Source: Calamus simplicifolius
Lineage: Eukaryota; Streptophyta; Magnoliopsida; Arecales; Arecaceae
DNA length: 64,000 bases
Assembly: GCA_900491605.1 (NCBI GenBank)
Contig: UESW01004772.1
Location: 1 to 64,000, forward strand
Direction of reading: 5' to 3'
Part shown: piece by piece, positions 33,863 through 45,830 of the stretch
How the letters are laid out: every line of letters starts with the position of its first letter
Position numbering within the stretch: position 1 is the stretch's first letter
Notes under the pieces: generated by a model
Databases searched by the model: none
What the model was told of the DNA's origin: nothing
The model's input: the letters and a program-made list of their open reading frames with translations, nothing else
Program-made: the position numbers and the translations under genes

Positions 33863-34985
33863 CGAGCAACCGCGCCTTCCGAAACGGCCAGGTACAAGAA
33901 TAAGGTCTCTCCTGGGGTCGGACTACTGAGGAGCGGGGGCGAGCCGAGGTACTTCTTGAGATCTTGAATGACCTTTGGCATTCGGGAGTCCACTGGAAGT
34001 TTTTGGCCGATCGGAGAGTTTTGAAGAAGGGGAGGCATCTCTCGGCCGACCGTGCCACAAAGCGGTTAAGGGCCGCTATCCTCCCGGTTAGGCGCTGGAC
34101 CTCTTTAACAGATGCAGGGGGCGCCATTTGTTGGAGAGCTTGAATCTTCTGGGGGTTAGCCTCGATACCCCGCTGGGAGACCATGAAGCCGAGGAATTTC
34201 CCGGAATTGACGCCGAAGGCGCACTTGGTCGGGTTGAGTTTCATCCCATATTTGCGCAGTGTTGCAAGCTCTCCGAGAGGTCCTCGACATGCCGTGGCGC
34301 CTCCTTGCTTTTGACCAGCATGTCGTCCACATATACCTCCATGTTCCGGCCGATTTGCTCCTTGAACACCTTGTTGACCAGCCGCTGGTAGGTTGCCCTG
34401 CATTCTTAAGACCAAAAGGCATAACACGGTAACAGTAGGTACCTCGGTCGGTTATGAAGGCGGTCTTTTCTTCATCCTCGGGGCCATTCGGATCTGATTG
34501 TAGCCTGAATAGGCGTCCATGAATGACAGCATCTGGTGGCCTGAGGTGGCGTCCACGAGCTGATCGATCCGAGGGAGGGGGAAGCTGTCCTTCGGGCAGG
34601 CTTTGTTGAGGTCGGTGAAGTCGATGCAGATCCTCCATTTGCCGTTCGACTTTTTCACCATGACGACATTTGACAGCCAGCTTGGATAATTCACCTCTCG
34701 GACAAAATTGGCCTTGATGAGTTTGTCGACCTCTTCTTCAATGGCTTTTTGCCGCTGGGGCGAAGCTTCTCTTCTTCTGCTTAACAGGCCTGTGCATCTC
34801 GTCCACATTGAGATGATGGACGAGGACCTCGGGGTTGATTCCTGGCATGTCGGAGGCGGTCCAGGCGAAGATGTCGCATTGCTTTGGAGGAATCTGATCA
34901 ACCTGTGCCGGGACTCTCCTTTGAGTAGCGACCCGATCCTTGTGGTTCGGTCGGGCTGAGCTTCGTCCAATGGTACCTCCTCCAA
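33856..34985 (-). CDS. Tat reverse transcriptase, frame-broken
   Basis: The open segment 34,985-34,452 includes VDKLIKANFVREVNYPSWLS, NVVMVKKSNGKWRICIDFTD, LNKACPKDSFPLPRIDQLVD and MDAYSGYNQI. The catalytic YVDD lies at about 34,318-34,350, read as MEVYVDDMLVKSK in a shifted frame. The thumb and connection follow to 33,860 (CAFGVNSGKFLGFMVSQRGI). At least three frame changes. This is a typical Ty3/gypsy RT that copies the element RNA. Confidence 0.88.
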
Positions 34986-35032
34986 TTCCTCTGCCGGTTC
35001 TCCCCGCTGTTCGGCGAAGTCCTCGCGAGCGT

Positions 35033-35559
35033 CTAGCCCATCAACCTCGGCATTCTAGACTGAAGGCTCGTAACGAAACATTGCCGAGCCATGGCTTGAC
35101 TTCCCCGAACCACTCCAACTCCTTGCTCGGTGGGGAACTTCATAGACAGATGCGGGATGGAGACAACTGCCTTGAGAGACATTAAACCAGGCCTGCCGAA
35201 TATGGCGTTGTATGGGGACCTGAGGTCGGTCACTAGGAAATCGGTCTGTACATAGTCACAAGGGGCCAGGTTCCCGCGCGGACCGTCAGGGTGACGATTC
35301 CTTCTGGGATAATGACGTCGCCGGTGAATCCCATCAGGGTGGAATCCACGGCTCGAAGGTTTTCCATGAGCAATTTCATCCTGGCAAACACACCGAGGTA
35401 CAAAACATTTACCGAGCTTCCACTATCAACGAGGATTCGGCTTACATCATAATTGTTCAAATTAAGGGATACAACTAGTGCGTCATCGTGGGGAAGTTGT
35501 ATTCCCAGAAGATCGTCGTCGAGAAGGAGAGTTCGCCTATCCTTGCCTTTTTTGGCCAT
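35033..35559 (-). CDS. Tat aspartic protease
   Basis: 35,559-35,233 carries the retropepsin active site ILVDSGSSVNVLY and the downstream GFTGDVIIPEGIVTL. The frame then shifts at 35,240 into YNAIFGRPGL, LKAVVSIPHLSMKFPTEQGV and MARQCF. This is the protease-to-RT linker typical of Tat and Athila polyproteins. Confidence 0.82.
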
Positions 35560-37136
35560 TCTTCACCGCCGCCCCTGGGGCTCGATCCGCCGGCCTCTTC
35601 AATCATGTTGATGCGGCCAATCACGGGCGGATTGGGTGGAGGAGGAGGTTGTTGGAGCTCGGGCTGGCGATCACCTCCTTGTTGTTGCGGCTCGGGCGCC
35701 TTCCTGAACTGATCCAGCCGTCCCCGCCGAATCAGCCTCTCTATCTCATTCTTCAGCTGCCAGCATTCTTCAGTGTCATGACCGTGCTCCCTATGGTAGC
35801 GGCAGTACTTGGCGGGATCTCTTCGGGTCGGGTTCCCTCGGAGAGGTACCGGCCGGGGAAGTTGGCGCTCTATCTCCATAAGGATTTGCGCCCGGGGCAC
35901 AGTCAGCGGAGTATAGCGATCGAATCGCCTGGGAGGACTCCGGGAGCGATTCCTTGGCGGTGGCGGAGGGACTCTTGGCGGCGAGGCGGACTTGGCCGCC
36001 GGGCGGGACGGTGCCTGTCGGGGACCTTGGACTCCTGCTTCTTTGCCTGCTCAGTGCGGGCAATTCTCCGCGATTCTTCGACCCTCGCGTACTTGTCCGC
36101 CAGGGCCATCATATCAGAGAGACATGGGGGGTAGCTGACCTCCATAGCCAGATAGAAGTCGCTCTCCTTCGAGACTCCCCCCGCCAGGGCGGACATAGCC
36201 ACCTCATGATTAAGGTGGTCCACCTCTAACATGGCCTTGTTGAAACGGCCAAGGTAATTCCTCAAGGACTCCCCCTCTCTCTGCTTGACTTCGGAGAGGG
36301 AGTCAGATCTTCGTCGGTGGCGGCGGCTGCTGACGAACTGACCAATAAAAAGGCGGCTCAGCTCGTCGAATGAATCAATGGAACCCGGTTTCAAGGCGTT
36401 GAACCAGGTTCGGGCGGATCCTCTGAGGGTGGATGGGAAGGCGCGGCAGAGGACCGCATCAGATGCTCCGTGGAACATCATTATTGACCGGAAGCTACTG
36501 AGATGGTCGTCCGGTCGGTGGAGCCGTGATAGGGTTCGACGGCCGGTAACTTGACATGGGAGGGAATCACTTCCTCCATGATTCCCTTAGAGAAAGGGAT
36601 GCCCTGCTCCGCCTTGGGCTGGGGCAGACGGGTCTGCTTGGCAGCGTCCAGCTCCTGATGCATCTCCAGGATCTGACGGCGGATCTCCTCTTCACCGGTT
36701 AGAGGAGCTGGGCGCGAGAATCGCAAGGATGGCGTGGAATCATGGTGAGATGTCGCCGGGGAGAGGAAGCGGGCTCGCCGAGATCTGAGAGGATCTCTAT
36801 CATAACCGGCTCGTGGGACTGGTTTGTCCCCCCTGGGCCGATGTGGGGGATCCGCTGATTCATGCGGATCAGAGGAGGAGGTCGCCAGCGAAGAAGGAAT
36901 CGCCGCCTCCTTCTAAGGATGTGAAGCAGGAGGAGCTACAAGGCGCTCTTGAACCAGGTGGGTAAGGCCTGGACCTGTTGGACCAGCGTAGCGAACTGGT
37001 CTTGGGTCACTGGGATGGCAGGCGGTGACGGGGTCTCGACCGGTGGAGGTTGCGGCGCTGTAGTGCCAGTCGGATCAGGCCTCTGGGAAGCGACCTGATC
37101 TTGGGCTTCAGAGGTTGCTCTCCTCCGGTTGGCCAT
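35475..37136 (-). CDS. Tat gag, frame-broken
   Basis: Start ATG at 37,134-37,136 (MANRRRATSEAQ). Then come a helical QILEMHQELDAAKQ region in another frame (36,726-36,481) and the retrotransposon gag core at 36,481-35,903: FPSTLRGSARTWFNALKPGS, SFDELSRLFIGQF, REGESLRNYLGRFNKAM. The C-terminal CRYHREHGHDTEECWQLKNE (35,900-35,475) is the Cys/His motif seen in Tat and Athila gag. At least three frame changes. It forms the particle that packages element RNA. Confidence 0.85.
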
Positions 37137-37200
37137 TGAAGAGGTTCTTCTCCGGATTGAGATCCTTGTCTCCTTTTTTCAAGTTTAACGGGACTTGAGA

Positions 37201-37218
37201 CCCTTCCTCTAGCACCAA
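37201..37218 (-). promoter_or_regulatory. Primer-binding site of the Tat element
   Basis: Minus strand immediately after the 5' LTR reads GATTGGTGCTAGAGGAAGGG. A TTGG-C-GCTAGA-type site of this kind is usual in Tat-group elements. I have not assigned the tRNA. Confidence 0.6.
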
Positions 37219-37552
37219 TCTGTTGCCGCCGGGATCCGTCCTCCGACTCGGCGCGGTCGATCTCCAGGAAGAGGGGGGCGGACCTGCACAAGAAGTCCAC
37301 ACGCGGGGGACGCTGGGGGTGGTCCTCCGTGGAAGACCCTCCGACGCTCAAGTCAGTGAGAAGAAATCGGCGATCAACCAGACAGTGGGGAGGTGGATCT
37401 CTCCGGGAGGCCTCTCCGGGGGCGGCCAATCGGAAGCTCCAGAGGGCAGGAGCGTCGACGAGCTGCCGGAGAGAGCAGTGTGGGTGCCCGTGTAAGAGGC
37501 GCGTGCCCGTGCGCAAGGAGATGTGCGTACCTGAGGGAATCTGGAGTGTCCC

Positions 37553-37559
37553 ATTTATA
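37553..37559 (-). promoter_or_regulatory. Tat 5' LTR TATA box
   Basis: gtCTATAAATGGG on the minus strand, identical in both LTRs, ~415 bp upstream of gag's ATG (37,136). Confidence 0.6.
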
Positions 37560-37858
37560 GACTGTCATCCGACCTTGAGCGTCTTCTGGAAGGTTCAGAG
37601 GTTGTTACGATATGGAGGCGGACAGAATCAGGCCGTTGTGGGGCCGTTAGAATCCATATCCCGTTTGTTGAGGGATCGACGGCTGGGAGAGCTCCTTGAT
37701 GTCTCGAGATCGGGTTGAGTAGGCCTGGGGCGGTTATGATAGGTTTTAGGCCACGTCGCGACATGATTCCTTGTCTAGGATGCCGTTCTGGTAGGCCTGG
37801 GCTCTCCCGCGTCAGGTTCCGCGAGGTAGGTGTTAGGTTGTGGATCGCTCGATGAACC

Positions 37859-37992
37859 CGAGCTATGGAAGCTCGGAAGGGCCGAGCCATGGAAGCCCGG
37901 AAGGGCCGAGCGGAAGCCCGGAAGGGCCGAGCTACGGAAAGCCCGGAAGGGCCGAGCTACGGAAGCCCGAAAGGGTCGATCTATGGAAGCCG
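37859..37992. repeat. 24-bp tandem repeat in right LTR
   Basis: About 5.5 copies of the same unit as at 23,251, with one partial unit (ggccgagcggaagcccgg). The copy-number difference between LTRs of one insertion shows that the array changes quickly. Confidence 0.9.
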
Positions 37993-38068
37993 GAGGAGAC
38001 GAAGGGAGGAGGTTAGCCTTAGCCGCCTTGCACGGATATTAATGTAATGACGATTTTAACCCCCAACA

Positions 38069-38629
38069 ATTATTATTTATTTTTATTGTTAAAATGGTAT
38101 TTTAAAAATAATTTTTTTATTAAATTAATTAAAAATAAAATTTAAATATTAAATTAATTAAAATATCTTTTCTGGCTGTTGAAGGAGGTATTTAATTAAT
38201 TTAAAAAAATCTTTCAACGACAACGTGTGTCAGGTACTATTCATTACAGGAAAACCATGCCGGATGACACGTCATGTTAGGGCAGGTAAATGCCTATTTT
38301 TTTATTCGGCAGACTGTTGAGCCTTTTTTTAACTGAAAGAAAAATTGAGTGTCGCCGAAGGAAGGCAGATGTTTGGCAACAGGCCTCAAAGAAAATGAGC
38401 ACTGCTACCTTGCCTATGTGTTAAATATATATTTTTTACAATCCAGCAATAGAGGCGACTCGTCAACGTAAGCCAAAAATAAAATGGAAGTTGGCGTAGG
38501 AGGACTCACGAGAGGACGAGCATCTCCATGCATGGCGAAAGTTGGCGGAGGACTCATGAGAGGACTCAATGGGGATTGGCGTTGGAATGTCGATGACGAT
38601 GAACAATGATATATATATTTAATATTTTA
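38069..38629 (+). repeat. Segmental duplication copy 2, middle part
   Basis: Resumes after the Tat element. The blocks tgttaaatatat, ggcgactcgtc and catctccatgcatggc match 16,150-16,485. No gene is present. Confidence 0.6.
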
Positions 38630-39374
38630 TCAGAATTTGACCGAAGAGGCTAGCTATATAGCCTATATTACTTATCCGATTTAACTATTCAAGAATGCAT
38701 TAATCTTTAAGGCTAAGATCATTTCGATTCATCGAGTACTTCAGCGAGCTAGATCTTGGTGGCAGAGTATCATCGTGCGGTGTCACCTCTGGCCCTAGGA
38801 CTTTCATGCTGCTTCGGCAGCAGCCCGCAGGACAATCTTTATATTCTGAAAGCCCTTTTCTTGGGGTTTGTCAAGGTGAACTTTGATAGCAGTATTCGAG
38901 GTATGATAGGCAGAGTTGGATATATCATTTGGAATGATGTGGGGAGCATTTTGGCGGCCGAAGGAACCTTCCTTCACAACTTTCTGTCTCAGATGCTGAG
39001 CTTAAAGTGGCATGGGATGATATCACTAGAGCGACCCAACAACTACGGACTGAAAGATTATCATCGAAAGATTCTTCGATAGTTATCAGCTGGATACAGA
39101 CAGACAAGACCTTCGCGATGCACTCCCTCTTCGTGATATCAAGAGACTTTTGTAGGATTCAATGATAGTTTCAGTCCATCATTTCTTCAGAAAGCAAATA
39201 CAGCGGCTGATTATGTTATCTCACTCGTAACACAATATTCCATTCGATGGTCATGATTTTAAGACTATAAGATCCCTTCTTTCCTCCAGGAGTTTCTTAG
39301 TCTTGATCTCTTGAGCTGCCTCGTGCTCAATTAATGTGCTTGTCTGGTTGTGTAACCAAAAAAAAAAAAAAAAA
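38630..39374 (+). mobile_element. 5'-truncated L1-type LINE (RNase H end) with poly(A)
   Basis: Plus-strand remnants of the C-terminal LINE RNase H are visible: LGFVKVNFDSSIRG, GYIIWNDVGSILAAEGTFLH, then decayed text. A 16-A tail ends at about 39,374. The paralogous copy (16,505) lacks the insert: taatattttat continues directly to tccaactcaggtggg, while here the same words flank the element. It is dead. Confidence 0.75.
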
Positions 39375-39918
39375 TTCGAATTCAGGTGGGTTTGTATACC
39401 AAGAGATGACTGTGGGTGCGATTACTTCTCCTCGTGGGAAGAGGGAGAAAGGAACGAAGTAGTGCGACCCCTCAAATCACGATGCACATCATATAGTTTT
39501 GCTTCACTAGATTCTAGCTATCCGATGGCAATGGTAAACTAGTTGTCTTTATTTGTTAGCGTCTTTATTTGTTAGCTGGTAGGACAAGTTGACAGAATTG
39601 TTTGCGTTACCAAATTACAATTTGCACATTAGGACAAACTTGAGCCACATAAATCTTAAAGAAAGTATTATGATCCAACTTCTGCCATGAAAAACGTGAA
39701 AGAATAGTACGATGTTATGCATGATTTATCACTTTAATCTTCATCGTACGTGTAATAATTCTCTAGGAGATGAAAACGTGAAAGAATTGTCAAACTCTCT
39801 CCAAGGAAAAAACGTCACATTTGCTGTTGATAAAAGTGACGCATGTTTAGCTGCTGTTGATTATTTGGATTGGCATGTTTATTTGGTGCGATAATATATA
39901 TTGTTGGCGAAGAATCTG
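39375..39918 (+). repeat. Segmental duplication copy 2, sub-copy 2b (left)
   Basis: Matches 16,510-17,060, including the tcctcgtgggaagag block, tatagttttgcttcactag and gtgaaagaattgtcaaactc. It is cut by the LINE at 39,919. Confidence 0.7.
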
Positions 39919-41900
39919 TTTTTTTTTTTTTTACAAACGAATGATCATATCAGTCTAGCGTGAGTCAAGCCAAACATATCAGAATACAAATTCTGAGATA
40001 GAACCGTAGGATATAAGACTCCCGGCCGTTAGAGCCACGAACCAGAGTAATGGGTAACCCGGAAAGCAACCCAGTCAGCCGTTGAATTGGCTTCGCGGTA
40101 AATATTGCGAACCTGGACACTATAGGCTTGCTGGAACATCGTCCGAATGTCGCATAACAAAGGGTTGATAGGCATAGGATCGCCGGAGTCCTGCTGGAGC
40201 CAGCGCACCATGATAATATAGTCCCTCTCGATGATAAGCCGGCGAATGCCCAGAGTATGAATAGCATGAGAAATGCCAGCCCACGCCGCATATAACTCAG
40301 CTAGCGGCACTGACAGGTCAAGAGAACCAAAACCACCAGCCGCAATCATCACCCCATCCGATCCACGAATCACAAAACCCGAACCAGCAAGCGGTTTTGA
40401 ACACTGCCGTCAAAGTTGATTTTGATAGACCCTAGTGGGAGGAGTTCCCAGGAGATAAAGACTGTACACCGGTGCGCTGCCGAGGCAGCAGGGGAATCCC
40501 AGATACTAGGTCTATCATTATCAATGCCTGACTGGTGGAGCATGTACTCAGCAGAGAAGGCCAGAGTTGTCCTAAGAATCTTATGGGGAGGGTCCCGCAC
40601 ATCCGAAAAAATATGCCTATTCTGAGAAAGCCAGACCTCATGAGCAATATAAGCAGCCATAGAGCAAAGTCGACGGTTGCCCCTCCGCTCAACCTGCCGA
40701 ATCACTCGCATAAAAGAAGTGCAATCGGGGCCACTGCTATCACCCCAGGACTGATAGCCAGCTATCTGCTAGACCCTTCTGACTCTGTTGCAAGTAAAAA
40801 TAGCATGATCCACAGTCTCCTCCTCAGCCGCATAAAGGGCACGTAGGTTGGATCAACATGCCCCTACCCGAGAGTAGAGAGCAAGTGGGAAGGCAGTCCC
40901 AAGCCAGCTTCCAAATAAACAGCCGCACTCTATGGTGAATGGGAAGCTTTCAATCCAAAAGATATGCATTCATTGTCTAGACTGTGGCTTGTACTCCTGT
41001 ATAAGATCCCTAATCGAAGCGTGAGACATAAAGGATCTGTTTCATAGTTGATATCCGATGCACAGTCCGCAACTAGAGGGATGGAAAGAATACGCGGGAT
41101 AGCTCCTCCCCGAAGAGAGCAGCAACGCGGAAGGTATGTCAGGCTGTGCGGTCTTGAGCAATTAAGTCAGCAACTCTCATGCCACTAGTAATGTCAGTGC
41201 TCACAAAGGTAGGCCAACGGAACAATGGTAGATCGGCCAACCACGTATCCCTAAGCACATCAACAGAAGCTCCATCTCCAATCATCCACGAGACATGAAT
41301 AACATAGTTGGAGCATGACGACACACCTCTTTCCAGAAAAAAGAATAGGCACGAGTAGACTGGGAAGACGTATAAGAGGTCCAATCACCATACTTCGCAC
41401 GCATAAACGAGCTCCATAAGCAATCTAGATCAAGAAGAAATCTCGTAGCGTGCCTAGCAGTCCGAGCTTCCCTTCTCACAGTGAGGGACTGGATCCCAAG
41501 TCCTCCCTCCGAAACTGGCATACAAACAATATCCCAAGCCATCAAGTGAATACCATGACCATTCTGCATAGATCCCCAAAGGAAGTCTCTAAACCATCTC
41601 TCCATCCGTCTCAAGCAAGTCACCGGAATGCAGCATTAGATAGAATGTAGATAGGAAGAGATGTGAGCACAGAGCAAATAAGGGTAAGCCTGGCCATCAT
41701 AGATAACCCAGAGACCTGCCATCTATCCAAACGAGCACGGACTCGGCGCTCAAGATCAAGGAAATCAGAACAGCGCGGCCGTCTCCCCATGATAGGAATA
41801 CCCATATAAGATAGCCGATCAGCCTGAGTAGAGATCCCTAATATTCGCTTAATGGTCTGCCTCAAAGAAGGGTTGGCCTTCGGACTAAGCATATATAATA
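39919..41900 (-). mobile_element. 5'-truncated L1-type LINE (RT end, zf-RVT, RNase H)
   Basis: A T-run at 39,919-39,932 marks the poly(A) of a minus-strand insertion. Reading leftwards: the RT C-terminus and thumb (LSPKANPSLRQTIKRILGIS, LSYMGIPIMGRR, 41,892-41,620); the FRDFLWGSMQNGHGIHLMAW block (41,623-41,282); WMIGDGASVDVLRDTWLADL (41,384-41,139); a decayed zinc-binding region near 40,800; and RNase H (SIKINFDGSV; VPLAELYAAWAGISHAI; 40,711-40,029). All are frame-broken. The paralogous site at about 17,065 is empty. Confidence 0.85.
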
Positions 41901-41904
41901 TCCC

Positions 41905-42350
41905 CGTGATTTTTATATCACATGATCACCATGAAAAATACAAAGCGGATGCAAAGGTTTCCTGTTTAACAGGAGAGCTTGAATTTAGGTCACATATATT
42001 TGTCCAGTAAAAAAAAAAGTTTGGCTTGATTAAAAAAAATAAAACTTGATTAGGACAAGGTGGTAAATTTTTAAAAATTTAAAAATAACCACATACGGTG
42101 AAGCTTAGAATTAGAATCATAGGAAAACGTAAAAGCATGCTGATACTTTTTGTATGATTATTTATTTATTTATTTTCATCTTCTATGTAACCAGCAATAG
42201 ATTTTGTAGGCCATGAATGCAACATGAACTCAAATTTTCTTTTTTCATTCTTTCACTTGAAATATGTTTTATTTGTTTTTTTTTAGCTTAAAATGAGACG
42301 TGGCATTTGTGCTGGCTTCTGTTTGGCCTTTGAACCTCCTAACCATCCTT
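41905..42350 (+). repeat. Segmental duplication copy 2, sub-copy 2b (right)
   Basis: Matches 17,078-17,505 (caaagcggatgcaaagg, aaaatgagacgtggcatttg). After cctttctt it runs on as ttgctctgagattgaaag, which in copy 1 has been replaced by the LTR remnant. Confidence 0.75.
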
Positions 42351-42719
42351 TCTTTTGCTCTGAGATTGAAAGAAGTGTAAAGGTGCAAATTAGATCATCG
42401 GCTTAGGGTCATTACCGAGCCATGATATCCCATTCGTTAGCTCACTGGCCAAACAATGGGCTGGTCCAGGCCAGAACTTTTTTTAGTTTTCTAATTTTTT
42501 TAAAATATTAATAATAATTAATAGTTTAATTAAAAAATAAGCGAAATTAACTAAAAAGAAATAAAAAAATATTTTGCTGAATATTATATAATTTTATTAG
42601 TTTCATATAATTAGACATATTCTTAATATATAATATTATATCTCATCAATTAAGGACAACAAAGTTGGAGAATGGGGTTGTTATTATTACATATTAACAT
42701 GCCATTGTAACTTTAGGAT
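42351..42719. other. AT-rich linker with paralogous segment A
   Basis: 42,560-42,719 matches 13,920-14,100 (ttattacatattaacatg). No gene seen. Confidence 0.55.
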
Positions 42720-42778
42720 AATATACTTGATTTTTTTTTTTTTGGTACAGGCGGGTGATCACACTAGTCTCGTGCGAG

Positions 42779-43394
42779 TCAGCCCAGAGATATCAAGTAC
42801 AAAATCTGCTTAAGAGCAGAGGGATAAGGATCACCCTGCTTCCAACTCCAAAACCCCCATGATAGGCCACAGCCGCCGCACCCAATCTGCCGCAAAATTA
42901 GCTTCCCGGTAGATGTGATGGATGCGGACGCTGTGAACACCTCGAAGAGCAGCATGATATCTGTGAGAAGAGGGTTGCTGGGGATATGATCTCTAGAATC
43001 CGAGCGAAGCCACCGAATAACAGAGAGAGAATCCCCCTCAATAAACAGGCATGGCACACGAAGCTGCCTCACAGCATGAGAGATACTAGCCATGCTGCAT
43101 AAAGCTCGGCCATGGGAACAGAAGAATCTAAGGAGCCAATACCTCCAGCGCCAACAAGGCTCCATTCATCCCGCGGATAATAAACGCAGACCCAACAAGT
43201 CTACCACGAACACTCCCATCAAAGTTGATCTTAACATACCCTGGAGGGGGGGGCTCCCAAGAAATATAAACCGTTCGACGGTTCGCTGTTGAAACAGCAG
43301 AGGAGCCCCAATGCCCAGGGTAGTAAGAAGCAGACCTGGTAGAGAGAAGTTCACTTTCAGCAACCATAGATCTAATCTTCGCTCTAATCTGCAA
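42779..43394 (-). CDS. L1 LINE RNase H domain (broken)
   Basis: Two frames: 43,394-43,128 with GYVKINFDGSVRGRLVGSAF and IIRGMNGALLALE, and 43,165-42,779 with ISHAVRQLRVPCLFIEGDSL. These are the first catalytic Asp block and the helix/Glu-Asp blocks of plant LINE RNase H. It is the C-terminal module of ORF2, next to the poly-A end. Confidence 0.75.
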
Positions 43395-43409
43395 GGGGAA
43401 GTAGTCTCA

Positions 43410-45767
43410 TCAGAAAAAAATATGCCGATTCTGCATAAGCCATATCTGATAGGCAGCAATAGCCCACAGGGCACTGCGCTGTCTAGTGGTCCTCCAGAGA
43501 GCATCAAGGAATGGGGAACACGAGGAACCAGTAGCATCCACTCTGCAATCATAACTCATCCTCGTCCAAATCCCGCTCAACGTGGGGCAAGTGAAAATGG
43601 CATGATCAATAGTCTCCTCCTCCTGCCCACACAACGGACACGTGGCCTCTATATGAAGACCCCTTCTCGATAACTGAGAGCAGGAAGGTAGACAGTCCCA
43701 TAAAAGCTTCCATATGAATAATTGGACCCTGGGATGAACAGAAAGCTTCCATATCCAATTTGCATCCCGCAAATCCTGGGCTGAGGTCTAAATATCTCAA
43801 TAAGGTCCAAAGTGGGGGCTCTGGAAAGACAAGATCTCCTCCACAATCTCATATCAGGAATGTGTCCAGCTGTGAGAGGAATAGAAAGGATCCGTCGAGC
43901 AAGCTCCTCCCCAAATAAACTAATCACCATAGGGGTATCCCAAGATGAAAGATCTTGGGTGATGAGATCCTGCACTCGCATATGATGTAGAATATCCATA
44001 CTAATAAAAGATGGCCAACGAGAGAGGGGGAGATCAGTGATCCATCGATCCTGGACAACGTCGACCGAGGAGCCATCACCAATCATCCATGATATATTGC
44101 TCAGAATAGCCGGAGCATGAAGACAAACCTCCTTCCAAAAGAAAGAATGGCGACGAATAGTAGGAATATCCAAAGTAGGAGAGTAGTCACCATATCGAGC
44201 TCGCATAAAGGAGCTCCAGAAACAGTGAGGATCAAGGATGAACCTCGAAGCATGTCTCGCCAGCAAAGCATCTCTCCTGACCAGCAAGGACTGAATACTA
44301 AGACCGCCATCATGCAAAGGCATGCAAATCAAATCCCAAGCCTGAAGATGAATGCCATGCCCATCTTGCATAGAAGCCCACAGAAAATCCCTGAAGTATT
44401 GCTCTATCCTTCGCAAACAAGTAATAGGGACAACAACATTAGAGAGAAGATGCATAGGAAGGGACGTAAGGACAGAGCGGATGAGAGTGATCCTGGCCAT
44501 CATAGATAAACAAGTGACCTGCCAGCCATCAATCCTATCCCGAATGCGTCGCTCAAAGATAGCAAAATCCCTGATGCGTGGATGCCTCCCCAACACTGGG
44601 ACTCCCAAATATGACAGACCAGCAGCCTTAGTAAAGATACCCAGAGCATGGTGAATAGCTTCCTTGGTAGACCTAGAGGTCTTGGGGCTGAAGCAAATAG
44701 TGGACTTCTCTAAATTGATCTTCTGCTCCGAAGCACGACAGTAGCCTGAATGATAGAGGCATAACTAGCAGCATTATGAGGAGACGCCTATCCCAGAAGA
44801 ATACAATCATCAGCAAAAAGAAGGTGAGAGACAGGAGGTCCCGAAGGGCCAGCCAAAAAAGGAACTATACGACAATCCTGCTGAGCCTGATGAAGAGCAT
44901 GAGAGAGATCGTCCGCAGCCAGAACAAATAGGAACAGGGATAAAGGATAACCCTGTCTCAGACCCACAGTAGAATGGAAGGACCACGTCTGTGTTCCATT
45001 AACTAGGAGAGAGAAAGAAGGCTTCTAGATACAGGCCATGATCCAATCAATAAATAGGTCGTGAAAACCGAACTCAATAAGAGTGCGATGCAAGAAAACT
45101 CAGCTCAACCTGTCATAGGCACGTTCCATATCCAGCTTGACTGCCATACCTGGTCGAGGCTCTCTAAAGATCATGCATAAACTCCTGCGCAATAATAACA
45201 TTATCGGAGATGCTTCGACCTTTAATGAAAGCCCCTTGCTCAGGAGATATGAGCTGAGGAATCACCAGCCGCAACCGGGAAACAAGAAGGCGGGCATACC
45301 TTGTAAAGAGTAGTACACAAGCTAATCGGTCTAAAGTGATGAGGGGATGAGGCATCAGGATGCTTCGGCACAAGAGTGACAAGAGTGTGATTCCAAATAG
45401 AAGGAATGGATTTGGAAAGAAAAGCACTTTGAATAGCCTGAATAACCTCCGCACCAACAATGTCCCAGTAATGTCGAAAGAATAAAAGGCAGAAATCCAT
45501 CAGGCCTAGGAGCCTTATCAGGCCCGAGTTCCCATAAAGCCATACGAATCTCCTCATCAGTGATTGCCCTGGTCAAGAGATCATTGTGGCAATCAGTGAC
45601 CTTCTTAGAAGGGGGAACCCGGAACACAGGATCCCCAACTCCAGAAGACTCGGTCCACCTAGACTGAAAGAACTGAAAGAGCTGATCCTGGATAACAGCA
45701 AAGTCATCCTAGCATTGCCCTCCTCATCAACTAATCTCCGAATTCTGTTAGCTACCCGATGCTTCAA
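43410..45767 (-). CDS. L1 LINE reverse transcriptase and zf-RVT region (broken)
   Basis: From 45,767 leftwards: DEEIRMALWELGPDKAPRPD, HFRPISLCTTLYKV, EQGAFIKGRSISDNVIIAQE (45,164), then the catalytic FADD (complement of 44,806-44,817, SHLLFADDCILLG). Next is the long open block 44,608-43,649 (YFRDFLWASMQDGHGIHLQA; WMIGDGSSVDVVQDRWITDL). Then comes the zinc-binding zf-RVT (43,772-43,410), showing CPLCGQEEETIDHAIFTCP. At least four frame changes or stops. It would have performed target-primed reverse transcription. Confidence 0.85.
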
Positions 45768-45830
45768 TGTAGCCTGATGGAAGAACCTCGTATTATGATC
45801 ACCTTCTCTGATCCAATGAACCCTTGATCG

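Larger units (their letters stand above)
22612..38068 (-). mobile_element. Complete Tat-lineage Ty3/gypsy LTR retrotransposon
   Basis: A 15.5-kb insertion with LTRs 22,612-23,439 and 37,221-38,068 (ends TGTTG...CAACA) and a perfect 5-bp target duplication ATTAT (22,607-22,611 and 38,069-38,073). Minus-strand order is gag, protease, reverse transcriptase, RNase H, a second RNase H, integrase. The second (archaeal-type) RNase H, with the NNEAEYEALLAGL block, places it in the Tat/Ogre group. Between integrase and 3' LTR lies an 8.3-kb spacer with plus-strand (antisense) genes and three hairpin arrays. By eye the LTRs differ by ~11 substitutions, mostly C/T, and many one-base G-run indels, so the insertion is young. 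All coding modules carry frameshifts. Confidence 0.93.
37221..38068 (-). repeat. Tat element 5' LTR (right)
   Basis: 848 bp, partner of 22,612-23,439. The TATA box is the complement of 37,553-37,559 (CTATAAATGG). A 24-bp hairpin array at 37,859-37,992 lies ~300 bp upstream of that TATA. It drives gag-pol leftwards. Confidence 0.93.
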
